DNA from: an uncultured Clostridia bacterium
GTDB taxonomy: Bacteria; Bacillota; Clostridia; Christensenellales; Pumilibacteraceae
Assembly (NCBI GenBank): GCA_947175195.1
Contig: CAMWLQ010000004.1
Location: 1 to 64,000, forward strand
Length of the DNA stretch: 64,000 nt
Direction of reading: 5' to 3'
In this document: piece by piece, positions 20,361 through 31,400 of the stretch
Layout: each line of letters begins with the position of its first letter
Numbering within the stretch: position 1 is the first letter of the stretch
Translations under genes and position numbers: made by a program
Notes under the pieces: model-generated
What the model saw: the letters and a program-made list of their open reading frames with translations, nothing else
Told to the model about the DNA's origin: nothing
Database searches by the model: none

Positions 20361-21438
20361 GGTTTTCCTCCATAAGCTTTACAAACCGATCGAACAAAAA
20401 CTCGGTGTCCTTGGGACCGCCGCAAGCCTCGGGGTGGAACTGCACGGAAAACGCGGGAGCGCACTTGTAGTCTATGCCCTCCACCGTTTTGTCGTTGGCG
20501 TTTATAAACCGCACCTCGGCTATATCCCCGTTCACGCTGTCAGCCTTGACCGCGTAGCCGTGGTTTTGGCTGGTCACGTACGTTTTGCCGCTGACCAAAT
20601 CCTTTACGGGCTGATTGGCGCCGCGGTGACCGTATTTCAGCTTTGTGGTAGTAGCGCCGTAGCTGAGCGCAAGCAGCTGGTGTCCCAGGCATATCCCGAA
20701 CGTGGGAATCTTATATGCGTTGAGTTTTTTGAGTTCTTCGATTATAGCAATATTATCCGCAGGGTCGCCGCCGCCGTTAGACAGCATTATACCATCGGGC
20801 TTGTAGCCAAGCGCCTGCTCGGCTGTCGTATTGTACGGCACGCGCAAAACGCTGCAGCCGTACTTGACGAGCATGCGCTCTATGTTCTTTTTTGCGCCGA
20901 AATCATACAGCACCACGCGGTACTTGTGCGCGTCGTCTATAGGGTTGACCTCGGTTGCCGCCGCGCACGACGTATGTTCGACCGCGGACTTGACCTTGTA
21001 CTTTTTAAGCATTGCCAGCTTTTGCGGCAAGTCCTTTATGCTGTCGGTTATCATTGCGTTCATAACGCCCTGACTGCGTATCTTTCTTGTAAGCGCGCGC
21101 GTATCGACGCCCGCAATGCCCACTATATTGTTCTTTTTGAGGTATTCGTTAAGCTCGCTCTCCTTGCGGAAATTGCTGCCCACCTCGCACAGCTCGCGCA
21201 CGACGTAGCCTGTAAGGTACGGCTTGTCGCTTTCGGCGTCCGTTTCTATCGCGCCGTAGTTGCCTATCATCGGAAAGGTTTGCGTAATTATTTGACCGTA
21301 ATAGCTGGGATCGGTTATGGAAAGCAAGTAGCCGCACATTGCGGTGGTGAACACCGCCTCGCCTACAACGGTGCCGTCGGCGCCAATCGCCGTGCCTGTA
21401 TACACCGTGCCGTCTTTCAAAATCAAGTATCTATCCAT
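20347..21438 (-). CDS. carA: Carbamoyl-phosphate synthase small subunit
   Basis: GATase motif PTFGICLGHQLLALSYGA, FHPEACGGP; overlaps the start of carB by 14 nt. Confidence 0.96.
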   Translation of the reverse strand: MDRYLILKDGTVYTGTAIGADGTVVGEAVFTTAMCGYLLSITDPSYYGQIITQTFPMIGNYGAIETDAESDKPYLTGYVVRELCEVGSNFRKESELNEYLKKNNIVGIAGVDTRALTRKIRSQGVMNAMITDSIKDLPQKLAMLKKYKVKSAVEHTSCAAATEVNPIDDAHKYRVVLYDFGAKKNIERMLVKYGCSVLRVPYNTTAEQALGYKPDGIMLSNGGGDPADNIAIIEELKKLNAYKIPTFGICLGHQLLALSYGATTTKLKYGHRGANQPVKDLVSGKTYVTSQNHGYAVKADSVNGDIAEVRFINANDKTVEGIDYKCAPAFSVQFHPEACGGPKDTEFLFDRFVKLMEENHAER

Positions 21439-21483
21439 TTTTACCTCTTATCGTTGAACAACCGCCATAGCGACGAAAATACG

Positions 21484-22050
21484 TCAGTTTGTTTCGTAAG
21501 TACTAAGTATTTCCATTGCTACCTTGCGGCGCGTTGCACGCATTTCCATTGCGCGTTTTTCTATATACTTGTGCGCCTGCTCCTCGGAAAGCCCGAGCGT
21601 GCGCATAAGCGCAATCTTTGCGCGGTTGACGTACTTTGCGTCCTCCAGCTTGGACGTGAGCTCTTCGTTTTTGGCTTTTAACATACGCACGCGCGCGTTG
21701 GAAACAAGAATCAACCGCACCGATTCCAAAAGCTCGGACTTGGTTATTGGCAGCGACATTGTTATTATGCCGCAGGTGTTAAGCTCCTCCTCGATTTGTT
21801 CGGTGCTTATGCTGTTGCCTATATATATTCCGCCGCAGTCATTGGCGTCGGCTATCGCGACGGCAAGCTCGTTGCCCTGCTCGTCGATAAGCCCGCTGTA
21901 AATGACAAAAAGATCGAAAGGACGGCAGAGTGACGCGCGCCGCGCTTCCGCGGCAGTCGAGCAAACCACGCAATTAATCTTTTCGTGGTGTAACACGTCC
22001 GTCAACGCGTGTTGGCGGGATGGTGTGCTTGCGACTATCAGTGCGTCCAA
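21484..22050 (-). CDS. ANTAR-domain response regulator
   Basis: Receiver-like N-terminus; C-terminal ANTAR helices: NRAKIALMRTLGLSEEQAHKYIEKRAMEMRATRRKVAMEIL. Confidence 0.88.
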   Translation of the reverse strand: MDALIVASTPSRQHALTDVLHHEKINCVVCSTAAEARRASLCRPFDLFVIYSGLIDEQGNELAVAIADANDCGGIYIGNSISTEQIEEELNTCGIITMSLPITKSELLESVRLILVSNARVRMLKAKNEELTSKLEDAKYVNRAKIALMRTLGLSEEQAHKYIEKRAMEMRATRRKVAMEILSTYETN

Positions 22051-22103
22051 AATGCCTCCTTGTGTATTTTATCTTGTACAAGTTTTATCTTGCGTAATTT
22101 GAA

Positions 22104-23306
22104 TTATATATCCGCATGGAATTCAAACAGTTCCCAATCGGTCTTTAACGCCTGCTCGGCGACCGCACGGCGCTTGATAGAGCCCAAAACGTCGTCGAAC
22201 ACGCCGGGGATATACTTGCGCAGCCATTCGCTCTTTTCCGCAAAGTCCAACGACCTGTCTATGGAGCTGAACATGCAGTCGGTGTACTCGCGCTCCTTGC
22301 GCAAAGTGTACTTGTTTTCTATGCCCTCTCTACCCGCCGCGAATATAAGCGCAAGCACGGTAAAGATATTGCATGTGGAGTCGGGCGTGCGTAGCATGAT
22401 GTCATTGTTATCAAAAATACGCATTGCCGAGCCGCGGTCGGCGCTGTACGCGATTTGGAATCCCGAACGTAACCGCCGATAGCTGTTTTGCGTAGGGTTG
22501 GCAAAGCACGATATTTCGCGGTATCTTCTAAGCACGCCCTCCGCAAACGCCTTAGACGCGGCGTCCGAATTCTTGCCGTTGAGTGTTATTGTCAAATGCA
22601 GTCCGCTGCCCGGCTGGCTGCCGACAGGGCGCGGCATAAACGACGCATAAGTGCCGTTTATCGCGCACACGTTTTTGACCGCGGTCTTGAACATTATAAA
22701 GTTGCGTGCCGCCGACGTGGGATCGGCGCTTTCAAAGTCCACCTCGTTTTGTCCCCAACCGCGTTCGTGATGGGACGAAATAGGTTTCAGTCCCATGTCC
22801 TCCAAGCTGACAATAACGTCGCGCCTGAGATTTTCGCACTTGTCAAACGGTGAGCACGCGCAGTAATCGGCGTTGTCGAACGGGACGAGATTGTTGCCTA
22901 CGTCGTCCTTGAACACGTAAAACTCGCACTCCGTAGCCACCTTTGCCTGATAACCGAGCGCGGACAGCTTGTCCACCTCGTTTTGCAACAGCGCCATCGG
23001 ATCGCATACAAACGGCGTACCGTCGGGATTGGCTATGCGGCAAAACACGCTGACCACTCTACCCGCGTGCGGACGCCACGGCAGCACCGAAAGCAATGAG
23101 CCGACGGGGACTATCTTTAAGTCCTTGCCGCCGACGCCTGTGATTGCGCCGCTGTCTATTGCCACGCCGTTTTCAAACGCGTCCTCAAGCTGCGACGACA
23201 ATACCGAAATATTGCGCTGTCTGCCGAGCAAATCGCAAAACGTAAGCTTGACAAACTTAACCTCGTTTTCCATAACGTATTCGAATAAATCCGTTTTCGA
23301 ATTCAT
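22104..23306 (-). CDS. Glutamine synthetase family protein (type I-like, short)
   Basis: KFVKLTFCDLLGRQRNISV, ATECEFYVF, HHERGWGQNEVDF, GSGLHLTITL, NPTQNSYRRL; start at 23306 has GGAGGGG RBS. Confidence 0.85.
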   Translation of the reverse strand: MNSKTDLFEYVMENEVKFVKLTFCDLLGRQRNISVLSSQLEDAFENGVAIDSGAITGVGGKDLKIVPVGSLLSVLPWRPHAGRVVSVFCRIANPDGTPFVCDPMALLQNEVDKLSALGYQAKVATECEFYVFKDDVGNNLVPFDNADYCACSPFDKCENLRRDVIVSLEDMGLKPISSHHERGWGQNEVDFESADPTSAARNFIMFKTAVKNVCAINGTYASFMPRPVGSQPGSGLHLTITLNGKNSDAASKAFAEGVLRRYREISCFANPTQNSYRRLRSGFQIAYSADRGSAMRIFDNNDIMLRTPDSTCNIFTVLALIFAAGREGIENKYTLRKEREYTDCMFSSIDRSLDFAEKSEWLRKYIPGVFDDVLGSIKRRAVAEQALKTDWELFEFHADI

Positions 23307-23326
23307 AACCCCTCCCTTTGTGGGCA

Positions 23327-24955
23327 TTACATAAACTTTTTGGCTTGGTTGAGTATCTTTTCGATACGCTGTTCCCCGCCCGTTGCGGCGGTAATATACA
23401 CCTTGATAAGCGGCTCTGTGCCCGACGGACGGATAATCAGCTTGCTCCCGTCCTCTGCCTTGAACGACAGTACGTTCGATTTGGGCAAATCATATTCCGT
23501 TTGCGACATATAGTCAATCGCCTTTACTACGGGCGAGCCGTCAATATCTTTGGGCGGATTGTTTCTTATTTCCCCAAGCACTTCGCTCATCTTTTGCGCG
23601 CCCGAAATACCTTCGTAGGTAAACGATACCGTGCGGTGGAAATACTTGCCGTACTGCGCAAAAATGCCGTCCAGCACGTCGCCCAACGTTTTGCCCTCGG
23701 CTTTGTAGTCCGCAGCCATTTCCGCGACGAGCATGCTCGCAAGCACGGCGTCCTTGTCGCGCACGTACGTGCCCGAAAGATAGCCGCAGCTTTCTTCGTA
23801 CCCGAACACAAACCTATCGCCCGAGCCCGACTGCTCGAGCTTTTTGATGACCTCGCCTATATACTTAAAGCCTGTAAGCACCTCGCGCACCTCGGCGCCG
23901 TAATGCTCGGCGACGCGCGCAGCAAGGTCGGTGGTAACTATTGTCTTGACAACCACGGGATTTTCGGGCAGCGCTTTTGCGTGCGAAAAAATATAATCTA
24001 TAAGCAGTACGCCCATCTCATTGCCCGAAATCAGCCTATACTCGCCGTCGCTTTGCCTTACCGCCGCGCCCAGTCTGTCCGCGTCGGGATCGGTGCCGAT
24101 AACAACGTCGGCGTTAGTCTTTTTAGCGAGCGCCACGGCAAACTGCAATGCCTCCGCCTTTTCGGGATTGGGATACGGCGTTGTGGGGAAATTGCCGTCG
24201 GGCTGCGCCTGCTCGGCAACGATTTGAACGTTTTTAAACCCGCGCTCACGGAACAACTGCGGCATAATGTATGCGCCCGTGCCGTTAAGCGGCGTATATA
24301 CTATTGAAACGTCGCGGCGTTCGCCCACCGACCGCGCGTACACGCTGTCCAAATACTCGCGCGTCACGTCGGCATACACGATATTGCCCGCTTTTAATGC
24401 GGTATCGAAATCAGCCGCTTTCACGTCGAAAATACTTACCTTTTGAATATACGAAAAAATGTCCGCCGCCGCGGCGTCGGTGACTTGGCAGCCGTCCGAG
24501 CCGTAAACCTTGTAGCCGTTGAACTTGGCGGGATTGTGGCTGGCGGTTATCATTATGCCCGCGTCACAGCCGTAATGCCTGACCATAAAGGAAAGGTACG
24601 GCGTGGGTTGTAGAGTTTCCGTTATGTACGCCTTGACGCCGTTTTGCGCAAGCACGGCAGCGGCATGGCGCGCAAACTCGGTTGAACAGTTGCGCGAATC
24701 GTAGCTTATAGCGACAGTAGCACCCTTTTTGCGCGACAAAAGATAGTCCGCAAGACCTTGCGTAACACTGCCGATGGTATAAATGTTAAGCCGATTTGTG
24801 CCTGCGCCCAAAATGCCGCGCAAGCCCGCCGTGCCGAACTCCAAATCCTTGTAAAAAGCCTCCTTTTTACTGTCCGCGTCCATAGCCTCAAGCTCGGCGC
24901 GGTACTCTTTGGCTCGGCTAAGCCACTCGCTATACTTTACTTCGATTACGTCCAT
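23327..24955 (-). CDS. Phosphoglucomutase/phosphomannomutase
   Basis: ITASHNPAKFNGYKVYGSDG, GTDPDADRLGAAV, RPSGTEPLIKVYI. Confidence 0.95.
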   Translation of the reverse strand: MDVIEVKYSEWLSRAKEYRAELEAMDADSKKEAFYKDLEFGTAGLRGILGAGTNRLNIYTIGSVTQGLADYLLSRKKGATVAISYDSRNCSTEFARHAAAVLAQNGVKAYITETLQPTPYLSFMVRHYGCDAGIMITASHNPAKFNGYKVYGSDGCQVTDAAAADIFSYIQKVSIFDVKAADFDTALKAGNIVYADVTREYLDSVYARSVGERRDVSIVYTPLNGTGAYIMPQLFRERGFKNVQIVAEQAQPDGNFPTTPYPNPEKAEALQFAVALAKKTNADVVIGTDPDADRLGAAVRQSDGEYRLISGNEMGVLLIDYIFSHAKALPENPVVVKTIVTTDLAARVAEHYGAEVREVLTGFKYIGEVIKKLEQSGSGDRFVFGYEESCGYLSGTYVRDKDAVLASMLVAEMAADYKAEGKTLGDVLDGIFAQYGKYFHRTVSFTYEGISGAQKMSEVLGEIRNNPPKDIDGSPVVKAIDYMSQTEYDLPKSNVLSFKAEDGSKLIIRPSGTEPLIKVYITAATGGEQRIEKILNQAKKFM

Positions 24956-25422
24956 AAAAGCTCCTTCCCGTTTTTAAAAAAGAGAAATGTATAACATATA
25001 TACACTTCTCCTTGTGAATTTACTATCGCGGTAAGTTTCCATCAAAGTAATTCTATCAAATTTTGCGCTATATGTCAAGCAATTATAATATAGAATGAAT
25101 GCGGAATTACGGACGGCTCTTACGCGCCTTAATTAAATTATATGAGGCACGAACGAAGTGAGTAATCCATAATTATTAAATTTTATCTCTTAATTTTTAT
25201 CTCTTATCTTAAATAAATTCAGTATAATACTCCAGAGTTCTTTTTCCACCTCCTGGCTCGCACGGACGCGCTATTCCGCAGCAAGCCGCGGTGTATTATC
25301 CCAAATTTGTCGTCGTCGGCAGCCGAATGCTGCGCGATGCTTTGCTTACGTACTCACTTCAATAGAAAATGCAACAAAAGCAAATCAATCTTGATTGCGC
25401 AAGCGGGCAAATTTACTCCTCG

Positions 25423-25460
25423 AATAACAAAACCCACCGCTAAGGGTGGGTTTTGTTATT
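25423..25460. terminator. Strong bidirectional terminator
   Basis: AATAACAAAACCCACC-GCTAAG-GGTGGGTTTTGTTATT, 16-bp stem. Confidence 0.9.
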
Positions 25461-25462
25461 GC

Positions 25463-28400
25463 TTAGAAGTTGTCGGGATCAAATCCGTCGTTGCTCGGCG
25501 GGGTTTGCGGCCGCGCGTTGGGCGCCGATCCCGGAATGTTGTTTATCGTGGGTTGCTGCGGAGGCGGAGTGCCCGTTCCTGCGTTGAGCTGCAAGCTATT
25601 AGGCTGAGGTGCGGTCGAGCCGCCGCCGAGCATCATGCCCGGGTTGACCATGCCCTGCTGCGTAGGAGGCAAGTAGCCGAACGACTGATACTGAACACCG
25701 GACGAAAGACGCATCATCTCCTGTTCGAGCTCGGTTTCGGATTCGAGCAGCGCCTCGATCTCTCTGCGCATCTTGCGCTTTTTGTGAACTACCACGATTA
25801 TTACGATGAGCAGGATTATGAACAGCAGCGCGCCGCCTACGATAATCCAGAACCACATCCAGTTAGCCTCGATGAGCGACATGGTGTCCTCCCACCAAGA
25901 CAGCTCGGGTGCGTCCGTACATTCGACGGTAATGTCGTAGGTATAGCTCCTGCCCGAAAGGTCGACGAGGGTGACGGTTATTACCGATTCGCCGCGACGG
26001 TTGAACTTGAGCATAATGTACGATTGACCGCCTTCCTCGATAGGATCTACCGAGCGCACTGCCTCTACCTTGACGGACTGCGAGGACTTGACTGGAGTAA
26101 TAAACGTCATTACGTCCTCGGCGTCGTAATCCACAAACCAGTCGGTGGGTCTGATCTTGATAGTGCGCTTTTCCTTATCGTCGAGCTGACTTACGGTGTA
26201 GCGGTAGGACGAGGTGTCGTTTTTGAGCTGCGGCTTGTGGTTGGCAACAACGTTGATGGGCAGTATGCGCTCGCGCGTAAGCTCGCCCGTGCTGAACGTT
26301 ACCGTAACCTGCGTATTGACGCTTTCCGTCTTGGCGTAGATGCGCCAGTTGCCGGAAGGATCTTCGTCGGGAGATACGATGGTAAGGTAATTATTGCCGC
26401 CCACCTCTTTTATGTCGGAGATTTCGTAACCCTTGGCGTTGTCCTCGCCCAACAGGTCTTTGGCAAGAACGGTGCGCGTTACGCCGTAGACCATGTCCTT
26501 TTCTTCGAGGATTTCGTCTACGTCGTCGAGCGGGTTGGCAATCGTGATGAACAGCGTGAGCCTGAGCTCTTCACCGTCCAAAATGTCTGCCATCAAGCCG
26601 TCTTCATAGCCTTTATCCCAAATCCTGAGCGTGACCTTTTGTACGCCGTAAATGCCCCTAAGCGGTTCGATACGGAACTTTTGGTGCGCGGCGTCGCCCT
26701 CTACCCAGTTGACCATACACGCCGTGTCAACGGTAATTACCATTTCGGTTTCGCCCGTTTCCTCGTTGGTCGATTCACCCATCAAATTGGGTCCGTACAT
26801 ATCGGGACGGTTGGCCGCCGAATCGTCGTCGCTGGTGTAAACTATAATGTCGTCTACATAGGTGTATGTGGGAGAGCGGTTTGCATTGTTTGCCGACGCG
26901 GGATCGAAGTTGTCGCCGTTGGCGTCGGTGATAAAGTCGAGAATGTTGAATTCCACGTACGCGGCAGCCACCTGCTCGTCGGTAGCGGCGGCGCCTACGC
27001 CCATAACCGTAAGCTCGGTTTTTGCGCCCGGCTTGACGGTGGGAGCGATGTTACCAACGGTAAGGCGGATAGTGAGCACGCTTGTTGCCGACCCGATATA
27101 AGAGTCGCGGAACATAACGTTGCACACAGCCACTGCACCGCGCGAGGTGGATGTACAAGTGAACGTGATGTACGACAGCGTGGAAACCTTGTAGTGGTTG
27201 GTAGCCGACTGGTACGTCACTCTAAACGCACTCTCATCACCCGCACGTATAGTGGAAAGCGTGCTGCCGTCCCTGCTCATAAGGCTGTTTTCGCTGCCGG
27301 TATTGAGCATGACGTATGCGTCCATGTCTATATCCGCGTCGTCGATAATGTCGGATAAAAGCACGCTGCACGCTTTGTCCTTGGCAAGCGTAATGTTCAT
27401 CACGTAGCCGCTTTCGTCGTCGTGCGTCAAGGTGTAGCCGAGCCGCTCGGAATCGAGGCTCTTGAAGTCTTTGTTGCAATCGCCGCAATGAGCCGTGCGC
27501 TCGTTGGTCTGACGCACGTTATCGCTCTTGCCGCAATACGGGCATCTACTGACTATGCCGGTTTGCGCAATTTCGGGACGATCGTTGCAAACGTAGACCA
27601 TGATCTTGGTAACGGTAACTCTGTTCCTGTCGTTTTTGGTAACGCCTGCAACGTTGTTCACGGCGTCAACGGCATAGATGGAAACCTCTATTTGCGTGGG
27701 CTTATTTTCAAGTCCGTTTGCGGGAGGCTGACCTGTCGTAACGTTACGGTTAATCCTGATGGTAAGCTTTTGGTTGTCGCCCTCGCCGTTGCAGCCAATG
27801 CTGAGTACGGGATCGTTGGAGGTGTTGCCCGTTTCGTTAGGCACGGAGTACGAGTAGTCGATGTATTTGATTATTTCTTTGCCGCCGTCTTCCTTGGACA
27901 AATTGATCATATCGTAGTCGTAGTAAAGACCGTGATACATATTCTCCAAATTGTACAGATCCCACGTGAGCGAATCGCCCTTAGAGCCGGTAAAGCTGAG
28001 GAAATCGGAATCGCGCAGGTCTTGCGAGCCTTGTTCCATGGGATAGCCGGCATTAAGCGACGAGCTTGTAGTTGCCATAAGCTTGGAGTTGGCGACCGAC
28101 ACGTCTATTTGCGAGCCCTTGCCCGCCATAGTGCTGACGCCGTCGTCATAGCGCTTTTTGACCACCACGTACAGCGGGATGGACGAAATGCTTGTTCCCG
28201 AACGAACAGTTGCGGCAGTCGGCGTGAACAGCAAGGACTTGCCGTCGGCGGACGCAGTTACGTCAAAGTATTTTTGAACGTATCTCGCCTCTTCGTCGCT
28301 GTTATTAAAGGATTCGGACGAGCCGCTGCGGCTGTAAAGCAGGATGTTGCTGCCGTTTGCGTTGTACATAACGGTGTTCATCGCACCCGATTCACTCTGT

Positions 28401-31400
28401 CTGAGCAGTACGTAAACCTCTACGTTGTACGCAGCGGAAGGTGCGGTTACGTCGGTATCCTTAAACAGCTTAGCGCCGTTATTTTCGACTATGGCAATCT
28501 CTTGAGGCTCACCCTTGTTGACTTCCGCGTCGATATACTCCGCATAGCTCATTATGCTAACAGGCAACGAGCTGCTGGCAGCCACAACCGTGGTGACCTC
28601 GGCGGGTAAGATTTTTACCTTGATGTAAACAGTGTCGGACACGGCGCCGTGAGCATCCTTTACGCGGAAACTTACGGTTGCGCGCTGTTCGCCCTGCTTG
28701 TTGATAAAGTCGGTAGCGGTGATGGTGATTTGATTGTTCTTGTTAGCGTCTTGAGTAACTGCAGCAGTAACAACGGCGTTTTCGCCGGGGTTTTGTATGC
28801 TGAACTTGCTGCCGCCCATGTCGGAGTATACGTCAAGCGCCGCAGCGTCGCCGCTGTCTATGTCGGTCATCAATCCGCTGTTGCCGCCGAGATAAATCGA
28901 CTTGGATTCGCCGTACGAAAGCGCAATGGCATACGTGTTGTCGGTTTCGCGCGTGACGCCGGCAGGCAAGCCTGTGGTCTTTGCCGTAGGCGCGGACGAA
29001 ATAACGTTGACTCTAACAGCAACCTCGACCGTGGCTCCCTTGCCGTCCTGCAGCGTGACTCTGATTACGGTGCTTACAACACCCGAGGCGCTAACAGCCA
29101 AGCGCAAGTGACCTTGCTGACGACCGTTGCCGTAATCCTCGGTATTTACCGACAGCTCTCTGGTTACCGTAACGCGTCCGTTGACGTCGTTGGGAACGTC
29201 TACCTTGACAATGCGGAGCGTGGTGGGCGCGTCGTCCGAGCCGAGTACAAGGCTATTGCCGGTGTACGATTCGGTGCCGTATCTGGACGTGAAGAACATA
29301 AAGCTGTCGCTCATTTCCTTGGCGGTGAGCTCGGTAAGCGTCGTTTCGGAAGAGTACGGGAATTTGTATCTTGTTCCCACCTCGGTGTACGACGTAAAGC
29401 CGCTTTGCGCGTCTTTCGAGAACTGGGTGGAATCGGACGCGTACAAATAGAATGTTTCGCCCGTCTTCATGGAAACGTCTATCGCGTTTGTCGCGCCGAA
29501 CGTATCGGTATTTGCAGTAGGCGCGTCGTTGTTATATTCGCACGAGAACACAATACGGACAGCCGAGTTGTTGGAATCCATAAACGTGTAGCCGAGCTCT
29601 CGAGTATCCTTAAACGCGCACTTTGCTTTGAATATAAGCGTCGTATGAGGCAACGCAATGTAGCTGCCCGTGCCGCCTACGAAAATATCGAAAGGCAAAT
29701 CCGCGTTTGTGGAGGAGTACATAAGACGGGTAAGGTCTACGTAGCTGTCGGCAGCAGGCATGACCAAGTAGTCTCTAATGTACTTCTCTTCCGTGTCCAA
29801 ACTCGTCCAAGCATTGTCCAATACCGTAGCATAGCTGGTGCCGGCAAGCACAATGTCGTCGTCCTTCAACAGCGACGTCACGTCAACGTAGTACGTAGAG
29901 CTTGTGGACAAATTGACCGTGTATTTGGGCACATTCGTGTTCTTATACCCGTCGGGCAAGCTGGCGGAGCCGTTATAACGGAAAGTGCCAGTTACCGCGT
30001 CGGTATTGACCTTGGTTTCGTCGTTCTGAATATATACTCTTATAATTGCCGCATAGCAGTAGCCTTCGGTAAATGCGGAGCCCTTATATTCGTCGTAGAA
30101 CAACACGCGGAAAGGATAGTATACGCCGCCGTTGGCATCTCTTACCAAGTGATACTTATTGTAGTATGCGGTTTTTTCCGCATCGGACATGTTTGCGGTG
30201 ACTGCGGCAAAGTTGGGCGTGGTCTTTGCTTTGGGTATAAACTGCAAAGACTCGGACGAGCCCGATGCCGGCGATACGTCAAAGAACATGCTGTAATCGG
30301 GGTTGGGATTGTAGGTATACGGATTGACGTTTCCTTCACCTTCCTGATCGGTAACCTTATCATCCGTTGCGACGCCGTAGTAGTTCCTTATGGCGTCACC
30401 CTCGGTGCCCAAAAGATGATCGACTTCAGCCCTTGTAAGTCCGCCCTGCACAGTCGACGGCAGGTAGAACTTCATTGTATCTTCTTTGTCGGGGTCGTTG
30501 TAGTAAATTACGCCCTTATCGCCCGTTCCTGCATCCGCCAATGTGCCCGCCTCGTTATACTTATTAACAAGCGTCATTGTGGAAACATAGTTGTTGGTAT
30601 TGTCGGAGGCGTCGCCCGTGTTGCCGATTGTCATAACAACGCGTTGGCTGACGTAATTGTTCGAGCCGTCGTCGGCTTTATTCTCGTTAAAGTTATAGTA
30701 CTTAACAAGCGGTTCGTAATCGAACAGTTTGATTTCAACGTCGACCATTTCGACTGCGCTTTCGGTTTCGATGTCGATTGTTTTAAGCGCAATAGTGAGC
30801 TTTAACAAGCCGGGTGCGCGTTTGCCGCCCGCTTTTTTGTTAATTTCAAAACCGTATTTATCCTCACGGTAATTTATATCTTCGAAAGGCGCAGCTCCGC
30901 CGTCGGCGTTGGTAAGCTTAAACCGTTGATTGTTTACGTACTTGGACGCGAAATTGACGGAAGGACCGGCAACGTATTTGACCGTAATGTACGGGTTGTC
31001 TGTTACGGGATAGGTGTTGACGCCGTCAGACAACGTCATATTCTTGTAGATAAGCGCCAAATTAGCGTTGCTGTTGCCCCATGAGGCGTAATCCTTATCC
31101 AAAAGCTCATTGCCGCCCGAAAGCGTGTTGCCCGCACCCGCGTTTGCAAACGTTACGTGCGTGCCATTCTCCGTATTGCTGCCTACGCCCTTAGGTAACG
31201 CAATAAAGCTCATAGGAACTCTGACCGCGTCATTAGTAGACGAATACTGAATCTCTATGGGTGCATAGCTGAACTTGTTGGTCGATTGCTGATAGCGCTT
31301 GGAGGTGAGATAAGTGCTTGTTACACCGTTTACCACCTGCTCGTAAGTGCGCTCGAAATACCTGTATTTGAACTCGTCTTTGAACTTGACGTGACCCAAA

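Noticed and set aside
25307-27358. 683-aa plus-strand ORF (and 28649-30805, 718 aa)
   Set aside because: Antisense shadow of the giant minus-strand gene; composition is His/Arg/Val-rich and lacks family motifs.
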